Positions 45,903 through 58,215 of a stretch of 64,000 bases of DNA are shown piece by piece; positions within the stretch are counted from its first letter, which is position 1, and each line of letters begins with the position of its first letter. Under the pieces are notes generated by a model, which worked only from the letters and a program-made list of their open reading frames with translations, made no database searches and was not told the origin of the DNA. Made by a program: the position numbers and the translations under genes. The stretch is from contig NC_133123.1 in the NCBI RefSeq assembly GCF_033568475.1, forward strand, positions 24,910,622 to 24,974,621, given 5' to 3'. Source of the stretch: Henckelia pumila. Lineage: Eukaryota; Streptophyta; Magnoliopsida; Lamiales; Gesneriaceae.

Positions 45903-48778
45903 TGAAACGATCCTAACTCTATAATTAATAAATAAATATGCGGAAATTTTTTTTTTATACTTACTAAATAAAATATGTACATATATGCCCATACATATAT
46001 GCACAGAATAAAAAGATTTAAAAATAAATAAATAAATAAACAATTAAATACTTATATAAAAATGCATTCTTTAAAATAAAATAAATATCTGGGTCAAACA
46101 TTTAATTAAAAATACTGCATAAGAAAAATGATGTAAAATTTGCATGCACTGAAAATATTCAAATAAAATATTCAAAACTCACAACCACTGAATAATAATA
46201 TAAAATGTGTAACGTGCTGACATAATCAAAAACATGCATGTGACTCAGACATCTATCACGGTCACGGGGTCACTGCATGCCCGCTCATACATCCTCGCCT
46301 CCGGTGGGTACAACCTCATCCTCAACGTACTCACCTGCACCATACCAGTGTAGTGAGCCTAGAGGCCCAACATGCTAACGTAACAAGGGTTTAAAATAAT
46401 TTAAAACAATTAAATACTAATACATACATATACATGAATGAGCATGCTTGAAAATTTCATAACATAACATAACTTAACTTAACTTAAATAACATAATACA
46501 TAAACATTGTTGAGCAATTATTTTCTAACATCGCATGGTTGTATCCGTAGTGTAACCTTAAATCATACATTACATACTGATCAGCGTGGAAACCAACGTA
46601 CGTGGCGGTGACGAATCACCTCTTAAATTGGCAGTAAACTGTCTTTCAATAGTTCACATATGGGGACGAATCCCCCTTAAATTGTCACACTACTTCAACT
46701 TCCAACATAAAATATTTTTATTATTATTGCTCAACCTTAAACATTTAATTATGCATAAAATTATTTCATGAATGCATGTACTTAATTAAAATGTGTGTCC
46801 TTCATATATATTTAATTTAAATTTCTTACTAACATATAAATATTAAAATAACTTAATGCATAAAAATAATTAAATATATAATCAGGACACATGCAATTTT
46901 CTCATGGATGGTCCTGGACTGCTGTCCCTAACACTCAAGCTCATTTACTTAAATCTGGCTCATTAACACTGAGACTGGCCCAATAACATACTTAAGCCCA
47001 ATAAAAATTATTCTAAGCCCAATTAAATAATTAAAGCTCATTTAAAAGATTCTAAGCCCAATAACAACTTAAACTGGCCCAATGGGCCCAAAAGCCCAAA
47101 GACTGGCCCAATAACTTTCATGGGCTCAAAAGCCCATAAAATTAATGGACTAACTTAATTAAAATTTTAAAAGCCCAAATAAAATTATTTGGGAGTCCAA
47201 ATAATTTTATTTCTAATTAATTGGCCCAAAAACCAATTAATTCCTAAAATATTTTAAAATTAAAAAGACTCGAGCCCGGCCCACCAAACCCGGACCCGGA
47301 CCAACTTAACCCGACCCACTAACCTACTGACCCGAACCAGAACCCACAACCCGACCCGAACCCTTCATAAAAAAAACCCAACCCGAACCCAACTTCCCCC
47401 TCCCTAAACTGTACTGCCAAAGCGGGCAGCAACCAGAAAACCCGGCGGCCGCCCCGCTCCGGCCACCCACCGGACGGAGGGCCACCCCTAGGACCTAGCT
47501 CACATCCAGGCCTTTCTAACAAGCCAAGAACCAGCCCAAACCGTTGACTATGGAGTGAGAACGAAGCTCTGCTACCCAGCCCTTCTGCACTAGCGCGTAG
47601 ACACGAGCAGCTGCGGAAACTCTGTTCGTTCTCGAAGCTCCGACCACGAAAGACCATGAAACCTCTTGCAAAAACTTAGAAAACTTCAAGGGGGTTCTAA
47701 CCCAACCAACCTTACCCTAAGCCGTGGTCTGAGGAAGGAGAACGAAGCTCCCTTCCCCGAAACCCTAACCTGTGCGATCTGCTGCACCAACGATGGAGCA
47801 GCTCGACGCCTGCCCTGTTCCAGCCTTAACCATCCAACCGAACCCAGCCTAGGGACCCTAAGACCCCCTCTAAACCATGGACCAGCAGCCATGCACGCCC
47901 ATAACCATAAAAACGTGAGTATGTCCATCAAAACAATCAAAACCGTGCGCCTACAACAAACATCGATTTGTTTTCTGAAAAATTTTAAATAAAACTCTGA
48001 TGTTCACACACACACACGCATAAAACAGATATGGCATGAAAAAGAAGGGAAAGAATCATGCCTTTCACCGAAAATGAAGAAAAAAAACGGGCGTGAGACG
48101 ATTCCGGGACGACGGGACGACGACGACTTGCTTTGGACCTTCAAAAACGTGGATATAGTGTTCTTCCTTAGGGCTGCTCGATGAAGAAGATGATGGAGAA
48201 GGGAGGGAGGCGGCTACTAGGGTGAAGGATCGGTTAAGGGTTTGGGGTAGATTAGGTTAAAGTTTTTATTTTTAATTAAAATAGGGTTTAGGATAATTAA
48301 AAGGTTTAAATATAAAACATAAAATTTTAAAACTCTAACTAAAAGTTAAAATCTGATAATTTAAGTTAATCATATACAAAATCCCGAAATTATAAATTTA
48401 GGGAATTTTAAAAATACTAAAAAGTCAATATTTTGGCTTATTTTGAATAAAAATGGACTCCTAAAATTATATAAAATTAAATACTAAAAATTTTGAGATA
48501 ATAAAACTCAAAATAATATTTTAGGGCTCTAAAAAGGCTCATGAAATTAATTGGCTAGAAAGTTGTCATCTCGTCCGTCCACGGTCCCGTCTACGCGATA
48601 AAATAATTAAAATACTAAAAATCATAAAAATCACTAATTATGGGCTAAATGCTTAAAAATAAATTAAATCATGCACAAATAATTCACATAATTATTTAAC
48701 CCATAAATCTAAAATTTAAATAATTAAATATCCTAATTATGCATGCGGATTTACGTATTTAAAATACCGGGTGTTACA
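45903..48778 (-). repeat. 3' LTR of gypsy element 6
   Basis: 2876 bp. It holds a cluster of about 12 GCCCA/TGGGC motifs (46975-47230) and a GC-rich block (47270-47890) with open frames on both strands that recur in the other LTR. These frames match no family I know. Confidence 0.95.
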
Positions 48779-48794
48779 ATTCTCCCCCCCTTAA
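48779..48794 (-). other. Polypurine tract of gypsy element 6
   Basis: Minus strand TTAAGGGGGGGAGAAT next to the 3' LTR. Confidence 0.88.
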
Positions 48795-48823
48795 ATTGAA
48801 TTTCGTCCTCGAAATTAAAGTAC

Positions 48824-51800
48824 TTACCCGAACAACTCCGGGTAGCGAGTCCTCATGTCTGCCTCGGTCTCCCAAGTAGCTTCCTCCTCTGAGTGATTCA
48901 GCCACTGGACTCTGACCATCGGTATGACCCGCGTCCTAAGCCTCCGCTCCTCCCTTGCCAAGATCCGCACTGGCCTCTCCTCATACACTAGATCTGGTGG
49001 CAACTGTAAGGGCTCGAAATCCAACACATGCGACGGGTTGGAGACATATCTCCGAAGCATAGATACGTGGAAAACGTTGTGCACTGCCGCTAGCCCTGGA
49101 GGTAGAGCTAAACGGTAGGCCAACGTGCCAACTCTCTCCAAGATCTCGAATGGCCCTATATACCTCGGATTAAGCTTGCCTCTCCGGCCAAAACGCACTA
49201 CTCCCTTCATAGGTGACACCTTCAGGAATACGTGATCACCTACAGCGAACTCCAAATCTCGTCGTCTGGCATCTGCATAACTCTTCTGCCGACTCTGAGC
49301 AGTCCTCATCCGATCTCGAATCTGAGTCACAATGTCAGCTGTCTGCTGCACAATCTCAGGACCCAGTAAAATCCGCTCACCAACCTCATCCCAATGCACA
49401 GGAGATCTGCATCTCCTCCCATACAATGCTGCATAAGGAGTCATACCTATAGACGACTGAAAACTGTTGTTATAGGTAAACTCCACTAATGGCAGTCTAG
49501 TCTCCCAAGAGCCCCGAAAATCAATGACACAAGCTCTCAGAAGATCCTCGAGAACCTGGATCACCCTCTCAGACTGGCCATCTGTCTGAGGATGAAATGC
49601 TGTACTGAACAAAAGCCTCGTCCCCAAAGCTGTGTGCAGACTCTTCCAAAACGCAGATGTGAATCTCGGATCTCTGTCTGACACAATAGACACTGGTATG
49701 CCATGCAGTCTAACAATCTCTCTGATGTAAAGCTCTGCATACTATGTCAAAGTATAAGTAGTCCTCACCGGCAAGAAATGAGCTGACTTGGTGAGTCTAT
49801 CCACAATCACCCAAATCGCTGTGCAACCTCTGGCACTCCTCGGTAAGCCAACCACAAAGTCCATTGTAATATTCTCCCATTTCTATTCCGGAATGGAAAG
49901 AGGTCTAAGAAGTCCTGCTGGACGCTGATGCTCTGCCTTGACTTGCTGACAAGTCAAGCACTCTGACACCACTCTCCCGATGTCACTCTTCATCCCGGGC
50001 CACCAATACAATAGCTGCAAATCTTTGTACATCTTCGTACTTCCGGGGTGAATGGAGTACGGAGATGTGTGAGCCTCTGCTAAAATCTCAGCTCTCAACT
50101 GATCGACGTTCGGTACCCACATCCTCCCACGGTACTGAACGATACCATCCTCCACTGTATACAAGAGATTACCTCTAGCCTCATCTCTCTGTCTCCATCG
50201 CTGCAACTCCTCATCAGTAGACTGTCCTTCCCTAATCCGATCTCGCAGAACTGGCTGCATCGTCAACACTGACAAGCTCGGTGCATGGCCACTCGGATAA
50301 CACTCCAAGCCAAATCTCTGAATCTCGCTCTGTAGTGGTAACTGTACGGTCAAACATGATACCACTGACGACTTCCGACTCAAAGCATCGGCCACTACAT
50401 TAGCTTTACCTGGATGGTAGCTAATGTCACAGTCATAGTACTTCACCAACTCCAACCATCTGCGATGTCTCATGTTCAACTCCTTCTGTGTGAAGAAGTA
50501 CTTGAGACTCTTGTGGTCTGTGAAAATCTTGCACTTCTCGCCATACAGATAGTGCCTCCAGATTTTCAAAGCGAAAACCACTGCTGCTAACTCCAAGTTA
50601 TGCGTCGGATAATTCTGCTCGTGAATCTTCAGCTGCCTCGACGCATACGCAATAACCTTACCACACTGCATAAGCACTGCGCCTAAACCTAGTTTAGACG
50701 CGTCGGTGTACACCACTAACTCCTCGTGTGGTACTGTCATCGCTAACACTGGTGCAGTAGTGAGTGCTTCCTTCAGCTGATCGAAGCTCCTCTGACAGTC
50801 TGAACTCCAGATAAACTTCGCATTCTTCTTGGTCAAGGAAGTCAAGGGTACTGCAATAGAGGAAAAACCCTTGATGAACTTCCTATAATATCCTGCCAAA
50901 CCCAAGAAACTGCGAATCTCTGAAGCATTCTTCGGAATACCCCAATTCTGCACTGCCTCAACCTTAGACTGATCAACTGCAATCCCATCTCTCGAAATAA
51001 TGTGGCCAAGAAATGCCACCTGCTCAAGCCAAAACTCGCACTTGCTGAACTTGGCATACAACCTATGCTCCCTCAAAGTCTGCAAGGCTGTCTGAAGATG
51101 TTGTCTATGCTCCTCGATGCTCCTAGAATAGATCAAAATATCATCAATAAAGACTATGATGAACTGATCTAAATACGGCTGAAAGACTCGGTTCATGAGA
51201 TCCATGAAAACCGCTGGAGCATTGGTCATCCCAAATGGCATCACTAAGAACTCGTAATGCCCATATCGTGTCCTGAAAGCAGTCTTGGACACATCTGCAT
51301 CTCTAACACGCAACTGATGATAACCAGATCTCAGGTCGATCTTGGAGAACACCGAAGCTCCCTGCAACTGGTCAAATAAATCCTCTATCCTCGGCAATGG
51401 ATACTTGTTCTTCACTGTGACCCTGTTGAGCTCCCGGTAATCGATGCACAGTCTCATACTGCCATCCTTCTTCTTCACAAATAACACCGGAGCTCCCCAC
51501 GGAGAAAAGCTAGGACGAACAAAGCCTTTCTCTAACAACTCCTGAATCTGCTCCTTCAACTCTTTCATCTCGGTAGGAGCAAGTCTGTACGGTGCCTTAG
51601 AGATAGGCACGGTGTCTGGCACTAAGTTGATGCTGAACTCCACCTCTCTCACTGGTGGAATTCCGGAAACATCCTCCGGAAAGACATCCGGAAAGTCACG
51701 AACCACCTCTATCTCTGATAATGATCTGCTAGATGGCTCTGAAGTCGTGACAATACTCGCTAGAAACCCCTGGCAACCCCGTCTCAACAACTTCCTCGCC

Positions 51801-52197
51801 TGAATAAGAGATATCACCTGAGGCATATCACTGCTCTGAGATGTATGAAAAGTGAACGGGTCGCCTACTGTAGGTCTCACTGACACTGATCTCCGACGAA
51901 AATCAATCGAAGCTCCATTGGCTGTCAACCAGTCCATGCCCAAAATCAAATCGAATCCACTCAATGGCAAAACTACTACATCTGCTCGAATGGAGTGTCC
52001 CTGCAGCTCTAACTCCAGTCCTCGAATAACCTTCGAGGTAGAAATAATCTGCCCTGACGGCATAGTAACATCATACCCACTGTCACTACTCTCAGGTGTG
52101 ATGCCTACCCGCCTGATAAACTTCAGGGAGATAAACGAATGCGTAGCCCCTGAATCTAGCAACGCAAACGTGGAGTTGCCTCCAACTAGAATTCTCC
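48824..52197 (-). pseudogene. pol of gypsy element 6 with two nonsense codons
   Basis: Frame entered from the candidate acceptor at 52198. Protease [12 protein letters not shown] with FIDDILIYS, RNase H ([16 protein letters not shown]), integrase zinc site ([18 protein letters not shown]...CLTCQQVK), core ([25 protein letters not shown]) and a chromodomain-like tail ending PELFG. TAG stops at 49883-49885 and 49742-49744, both between the zinc site and the second catalytic Asp, cut off the integrase core. No frameshift was found, so the element was probably active recently. Confidence 0.92.
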
Positions 52198-52400
52198 CTG
52201 CACGCAGAAAATTCCCAACAGTTTCATACCACTACTAAATTTTCCCCAATGTGTCACTACAAATTCTTAATTCTAATCACAAGTAAAACATGCTTCCTAT
52301 TCTAACATGCAGTTAAATAACCCAAATAACAACAAATTCCATATTAAAAACGAAATTTTAACCAAAGGAAAGTTATTAAAATGCTAAGGATAAGATATAC
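52198..52400 (-). other. Candidate 203 nt intron between gag and protease
   Basis: On the minus strand the gag frame reads to ATCACCG|GTATAT and pol resumes after TGCGTGCAG|GGAGAA. Removing this segment joins the two frames exactly (codon split G|GG). The segment is T-rich with stops in frame, like a plant intron. Without splicing, gag ends five codons later at the TAA 52384-52386. Splicing is inferred, not shown. Confidence 0.72.
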
Positions 52401-53451
52401 CGGTGATCAAGGAGGTGTCTGGATCTACCTCCTTGGCCTGCATCACAAACACCCTACCAGCGGTGTTCTTCTTCCTCGGGCAGTTAGCTATCTGATGCCC
52501 TGGCTCCCTACAGTGGTAGCAAACTCCTGCTCCCAATAGACAAGGTCCCGAATGCATCTTCTGGCACTTCGGGCAAGTGGGATAAGCTATGGCATTAGGG
52601 GCCCCACCCCTCTGCTGCTGCGGCCTCTGCTGCTGTGGCCTCTGCTGTGGATTCGGGCCCTTAGTCGACCCTGTAAACTGCTTTTTCGCAGGATGCTGCG
52701 AAGATGGTCGCTGATACCCAGCCTGAAACTGCCTCTTCCCTTGCTGCTCTCTCTGAATCTCTCTCAGATCCTCCTCGGAACGCAAGGCTCTACTGACTAC
52801 AGACTCATAAGTAAGAACATCTGCCATGCGAACATCATGCTTGATATCCGCCCTCAAACCCTCCACAAACTGCCTCAACTTCTCTGGTGGACTATCTGAA
52901 ATCAGAGGCACAAAGTGACAGCCCCTCTCGAACTGTCTCACATACTCAACCACTGTCTTGTCCCCCTGACGGAGACTCATAAACTCTCGGATCATGCGAC
53001 TGCGCACATCCTCAGTGAAGTACTTGGCGTAGAAGATACGCCTAAACTCTGCCCAGGTCAGTGTAGGAAGGTGAACTCCCCTGGCTGCACCCTCCCACCA
53101 GAGCGCTGCATCACCCCTCAGCATGTACGTCACACAGTTCACCCTGTCGGTGTCTGTGATCCCCATATAAGCAAAGATGGACTCCAGAGAGCGAATCCAT
53201 CCCTCCGCCACCAAAGGATCGGTGGTACCAACAAACTCCTTGGGTCCCTTCTTCTGGAACCTCTCAGCAACGTCCTCCTCGTGGGACAACCTGGGACGAG
53301 TAGCCTGCTGCTCTAACAGAGCAGTAATCCCTGCCATCATATTCGCATTGGCCTGCTCCAATGCTGCTAGAGGGTTCTGCGGAGGTGGGGGTGGAGGTGG
53401 AGGTCCCCCACGTCTGTTAACTGGTCTCGGAGGAATTCTGCACCACCACAT
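52384..53451 (-). CDS. Gag of gypsy element 6 (355 aa if unspliced)
   Basis: ATG at 53451 (MWWCRIPPRP), followed by a polyproline run (about 18-25), the Retrotrans_gag domain (about 70-230; WIRSLESIFAYM, ALWWEGAARG, EFRRIFYAKYF), a Gln/Arg-rich linker, and two zinc knuckles (CPKCQKMHSGPC and CYHCREPGHQIANC). The last four codons before the stop come from the candidate intron. The start is uncertain: the ATG overlaps an acceptor-like GGTGGTGCAG and a strong donor-like GTAAGT lies about 100 nt upstream, so a leader intron may supply another start. Confidence 0.88.
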   Translation of the reverse strand: MWWCRIPPRPVNRRGGPPPPPPPPQNPLAALEQANANMMAGITALLEQQATRPRLSHEEDVAERFQKKGPKEFVGTTDPLVAEGWIRSLESIFAYMGITDTDRVNCVTYMLRGDAALWWEGAARGVHLPTLTWAEFRRIFYAKYFTEDVRSRMIREFMSLRQGDKTVVEYVRQFERGCHFVPLISDSPPEKLRQFVEGLRADIKHDVRMADVLTYESVVSRALRSEEDLREIQREQQGKRQFQAGYQRPSSQHPAKKQFTGSTKGPNPQQRPQQQRPQQQRGGAPNAIAYPTCPKCQKMHSGPCLLGAGVCYHCREPGHQIANCPRKKNTAGRVFVMQAKEVDPDTSLITGISYP

Positions 53452-53608
53452 ATTTCTTTACGTAAATCGCCATGCATAACTAAGTTGTTTCAAATTAATG
53501 CTAACTTAAATTCTAAAAATTAAATCATGCTATAAATACTTAAAACTTACAGACCGGTAGCGTGGATTTCTGAGCTCGCATAGCAGTAATGACCCCTCCA
53601 AGGACCGT

Positions 53609-53620
53609 GCTCTGATACCA
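53609..53620 (-). other. Primer binding site of gypsy element 6
   Basis: Minus strand TGGTATCAGAGC two bases inside the 5' LTR; initiator Met type. Confidence 0.9.
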
Positions 53621-53622
53621 AC

Positions 53623-56495
53623 TGAAACGACCATAACTCTATAATTAATAAATAAATATGCGGAAATTTTTTTTTTTTTATACTTACTAAATAAAATATG
53701 TACATATATGCCCATACATATATGCACAGAATAAAAAGATTTAAAAATAAATAAATAAATAAACAATTAAATACTTATATAAAAATGCATTCTTTAAAAT
53801 AAAATAAATATCTGGGTCAAACATTTAATTAAAAATACTGCATAAGAAAAATGATGTAAAATTTGCATGCACTGAAAATATTCAAATAAAATATTCAAAA
53901 CTCACAACCACTGAATAATAATATAAAATGTGTAACGTGCTGACATAATCAAAAACATGCATGTGACTCAGACATATATCACGGTCACGGGGTCACTGCA
54001 TGCCCGCTCATACATCCTCGCCTCCGGTGGGTACAACCTCATCCTCAACGTACTCACCTGCACTATACCAGTGTAGTGAGCCTAGAGGCCCAACATGCTA
54101 ACATAACAAGGGTTTAAAATAATTTAAAACAATTAAATACTAATACATACATATACATGAATGAGCATGCTTGAAAATTTCATAACATAACATAACTTAA
54201 CTTAACTTAAATAACATAATACATAAACATTGTTGAGCAATTATTTTCTAACATCGCATGGTTGTATCCGTAGTGTAACCTTAAATCATACATTAAATAC
54301 TGATCAGCGTGGAAACCAACGTACGTGGCGATGACGAATCACCTCTTAAATTGGCAGTAAACTGTCTTTCAATAGTTCACATATGGGGACGAATCCCCCT
54401 TAAATTGTCACACTACTTCAACTTCCAACATAAAATATTTTTATTATTATTGCTCAACCTTAAACATTTAATTATGCATAAAATTATTTCATGAATGCAT
54501 GTACTTAATTAAAATGTGTGTCCTTCATATATATTTAATTTAAATTTCTTACTAACATATAAATATTAAAATAACTTAATGCATAAAAATAATTAAATAT
54601 ATAATCAGGACACATGCAATTTTTTCATGGATGGTCCTGGACTGCTGGCCCTAACACTCAAGCTCATTTACTTAAATCTGGCCCATTAACACTGAGACTG
54701 GCCCAATAACATACTTAAGCCCAATAAAAATTATTCTAAGCCCAATTAAATAATTAAAGCCCATTTAAAACATTCTAAGCCCAATAACAACTTAAACTGG
54801 CCCAATGGGCCCAAAAGCCCAAAGACTGGCCCAATAACTTTCATGGGCTCAAAAGCCCATTAATGGACTAACTTAATTAAAATTTTAAAAGCCCAAATAA
54901 AATTATTTGGGAGTCCAAATAATTTTATTTCTAATTAATTGGCCCAAAAACCAATTAATTCCTAAAATATTTTAAAATTAAAAAGACTCGAGCCCGGCCC
55001 ACCAAACCCGGACTCGGACCAACTTAACCCGACCCACTAACCTACTGACCCGACCCAGAACCCACAACCCGACCCGAACCCTTCAGAAAAAAACCCAACC
55101 CGAACCCAACTTCCCCCTCCCTAAACTGTACTGCCAAAGCGGGCAGCAACCAGAAAACCCGGCGGCCGCCCCGCTCCGGCCACCCACCGGACGGAGGGCC
55201 ACCCCTAGGACCTAGCTCACATCCAGGCCTTTCTAACAAGCCAAGAACCAGCCCAAACCGTCGACTATGGAGTGAGAACGAAGCTCTGCCACCCAGCCCT
55301 TCTGCACTAGCGCGCAGACACGAGCAGCTGCGGAAAATCCGTTCGTTCTCGAAGCTCCGACCACGAAAGATCATGAAACCTCTTGCAAAAACTTAGAAAA
55401 CTTCAAGGGGGTTCTAACCCAACCAACCTTACCCTAAGCCGTGGTCTGAGGAAGGAGAACAAAGCTCCCTTCCCCGAAACCCTAACCTGTGCGATCTGCT
55501 GCACCAACAATGGAGCAGCTCGACGCCTGCCCTGTTCCAGCCTTAACCATCCAACCGAACCCAGCCTAGGGACCCTAAGACCCCCTCTGAACCATGGACC
55601 AGCAGCCATGCATGCCCATAACCATAAAAACGTGAGTATGTCCATCAAAACAATCAAAACCGTGCGCCTACAACAAACATCGATTTGTTTTCTGAAAAAT
55701 TTTAAATAAAACTCTGATGTTCACACACACACACGCATAAAACAGATATGGCACGAAAAAGAAGGGAAAGAATCATGCCTTTCACCGAAAATGAAGAAAA
55801 AAAACGGGCGTGAGATGATTCCGGGACGACGGGACGACGACGACTTGCTTTGGACCTTCAAAAACGTGGCTATAGTGTTCTTCCTTAGGGCTGCTCGATG
55901 AAGAAGATGATGGAGAAGGGAGGGAGGCGGCTACTAGGGTGAAGGATCGGTTAAGGGTTTGGGGTAGATTAGGTTAAAGTTTTTATTTTTAATTAAAATA
56001 GGGTTTAGGATAATTAAAATGTTTAAATATAAAACATAAAATTTTAAAACTCTAACTAAAAGTTAAAATCTGATAATTTAAGTTAATCATATACAAAATC
56101 CCGAAATTATAAATTTAGGGAATTTTAAAAATACTAAAAAGTCAATATTTTGGCTTATTTTGAATAAAAATGGACTCCTAAAATTATATAAAATTAAATA
56201 CTAAAAATTTTGAGATAATAAAACTCAAAATAATATTTTAGGGCTCTAAAAAGGCTCATGAAATTAATTGGCTAGAAAGTTGTCATCTCGTCCGTCCACG
56301 GTCCCGTCTACGCGATAAAATAATTAAAATACTAAAAATCATAAAAATCACTAATTATGGGCTAAATGCTTAAAAATAAATTAAATCATGCACAAATAAT
56401 TCACATAATTATTTAACCCATAAATCTAAAATTTAAATAATTAAATATCCTAATTATGCATGCGGATTTACGTATTTAAAATATCGGGTGTTACA
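53623..56495 (-). repeat. 5' LTR of gypsy element 6
   Basis: 2873 bp, nearly identical to 45903-48778. It repeats the GCCCA cluster at about 54690-54960. Confidence 0.95.
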
Positions 56496-56500
56496 ATATC

Positions 56501-56592
56501 CCCCTCCGTTCCATTTCCAGTACACTGCTCTCCGAGCAAATTATCCTGATGAGTCAGATGATGAAGCCGACGGCGACGAGGAGCACCACTGA
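56501..56592 (+). pseudogene. Acidic coding tail right of gypsy element 6
   Basis: Frame ending FQYTALRANYPDESDDEADG and then EEHH stop (TGA 56590-56592). It continues the Pro/Tyr frame at 45845-45897. Followed by about 1.6 kb of non-coding DNA, a purine tract and an LTR, so it is probably the C-terminus of an Athila-like element. Not assigned to a specific domain. Confidence 0.5.
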
Positions 56593-58215
56593 TCAGGGGA
56601 GTCTTTTGTTTTCGTTTTATTTTTGTTTTGTGTTGTTTTATGTGTGCATTGTGTGTTTTGCATTATTTGTTGCTTGTTTTATTTCGTTTGTCTAGCATTG
56701 GGGACACCGCTAGATGTTAGTTTGGGGAAGGTGTCTTTTATGTTTTCATGCATTTTTGTTTTTGTCTCTGTTTCTTTTGAGTTGTGTTGTTTAATGCATG
56801 TGTTAGTGGATGAAATCATAAAAGCCAGTGATGAAAAAAAAAAAAAACTTTTTTGCATGTTTGTGTTTGATAGTTGAAATTCATGAGCATCTTCTGACAA
56901 AATTTCTGTTTAACTGGTAGAACCAAGTAGATAAATAGATCTTTATATACTCTGTAATGTGTGCTTGAGGCTGAATTTGAAACGTACAAACTTGGATAGG
57001 ATTGAGGCATTGTTTGATTTTTTGGGCCTAGTTTCTCTTGAAGTAACTTCATCCTTAATTGCCCTGTTGAGCCTTCACAAAATTTATGAGTACATGCGGT
57101 ACAAAAGTCTGTAATTTGTTGACAATCATCGTTTACTGCTGATGATTGCTTAATTTTGCACTGGTCAAAATTTTTATGATTTGATTGTGAATTGAGACTT
57201 GTCTAGAACTAATTCGAACGTTCTTCGAGGCGCAATACGGACATAATTGTGATTAGGAATGATTTAGGCAATCTTTCTGTGAATCCTTTGAGCCTTTCAA
57301 GCTACCTATCGATACATGCTATCTCTAGTACCTCCTTTGAGCCTTATTGAAATCGAATGGCATGCGTGAAAACGTGTGAATAAACCCCCATTCGTCATTT
57401 TTTTTAGTCCTACACTCACTACCGAAGAATAGCTTAAACACTATTTTCCACCCTAAAGGGAGTAAGTTGAATGTGAAATTTGTATATGCTCCGGAATTAT
57501 AACTTCAAAGTGAAATAGTGTGTTTCTAAAAAAAAAAAGAAAAAAAAAAGAACCAAAAAGTTGCAATGAAAAGACAAATATGCAAAAGTAGTGAAGTCAA
57601 TGGATTGATGAAGTGAATTAGAAGGAGAAAGAAGAAGGAATTGAAAATGAACTTTCTGGTGGTAACTTATTCCCTTACTTGAATCGATATCCTTCGTTTG
57701 TAGCCATAAACCAGGCCTAACATTATAAGCTTATTAAGACCTATTGACCGAGTCACAGTTGCTCAATATACTAGTGGAGAAGAGTTGCAAGAATTTAGCC
57801 TATGGATAGTTGATAGACATTTTTAATGAATACAAATTGTTGATCAAAACACGCACACACTGAAATTCTTTGAGTTAAACCAATAAGAAGTGTGTATCAT
57901 TGAATTTCTCTCATTTTTGAGCCTATAATACCTGAAAAAGTCCTCATGATCCTTGAATGTGTGAATTGAATTCGGAGGAAGGCATGTTGATATGAGTTCC
58001 GAGATTTAGGAGTTTACAAGGTTTTCCAGTTTGTATTTTCTTTTCAAAATGTTAGTAGATTACGAGGATTGGATTTGTAATTTTGGAAGAAATTCCGAGG
58101 CTTGGAAAGTTTGAGTTCATCCACTTGTGTCATTGTGTAGTGTTGTGGTGTTTGTGTTTGCATCCTAGTTTGTCACCTATTTTGCTCGAAGGCAAGCAAA
58201 AGGTTAGTTTGGGGA
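56593..58215 (+). other. Non-coding 3' internal region of an Athila-like element
   Basis: T/G-rich sequence with TTAGTTTGGGGAAGGTG near 56719 and the purine tract AAAGGTTAGTTTGGGGA ending at 58215, directly before the LTR. Short frames inside do not resemble known proteins. It has the look of the post-pol region of Athila/Tat-type elements. Confidence 0.55.

Larger units (their letters stand above)
45903..56495 (-). mobile_element. Ty3/gypsy element with 2.87 kb LTRs (element 6)
   Basis: Minus strand. LTRs 45903-48778 and 53623-56495 with TGTAACACCCGG...CGTTTCA ends; ATATC duplicated at 45898-45902 and 56496-56500; primer site and polypurine tract present. LTR identity is about 99% by eye (about 30 substitutions, an 8 bp indel). 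gag is open; pol is in one frame with two stops and is separated from gag by an intron-like segment. Tekay/Del-like chromovirus by its integrase and tail, which resemble element 1; the clade is an inference. Confidence 0.95.

Noticed and set aside
47319..47992. Pro/Gly/Arg-rich frames on both strands of the element 6 LTR, repeated at 55042-55709
   Set aside because: Opposite-strand frames in one GC-rich block with odd composition; better explained by base composition than by coding.
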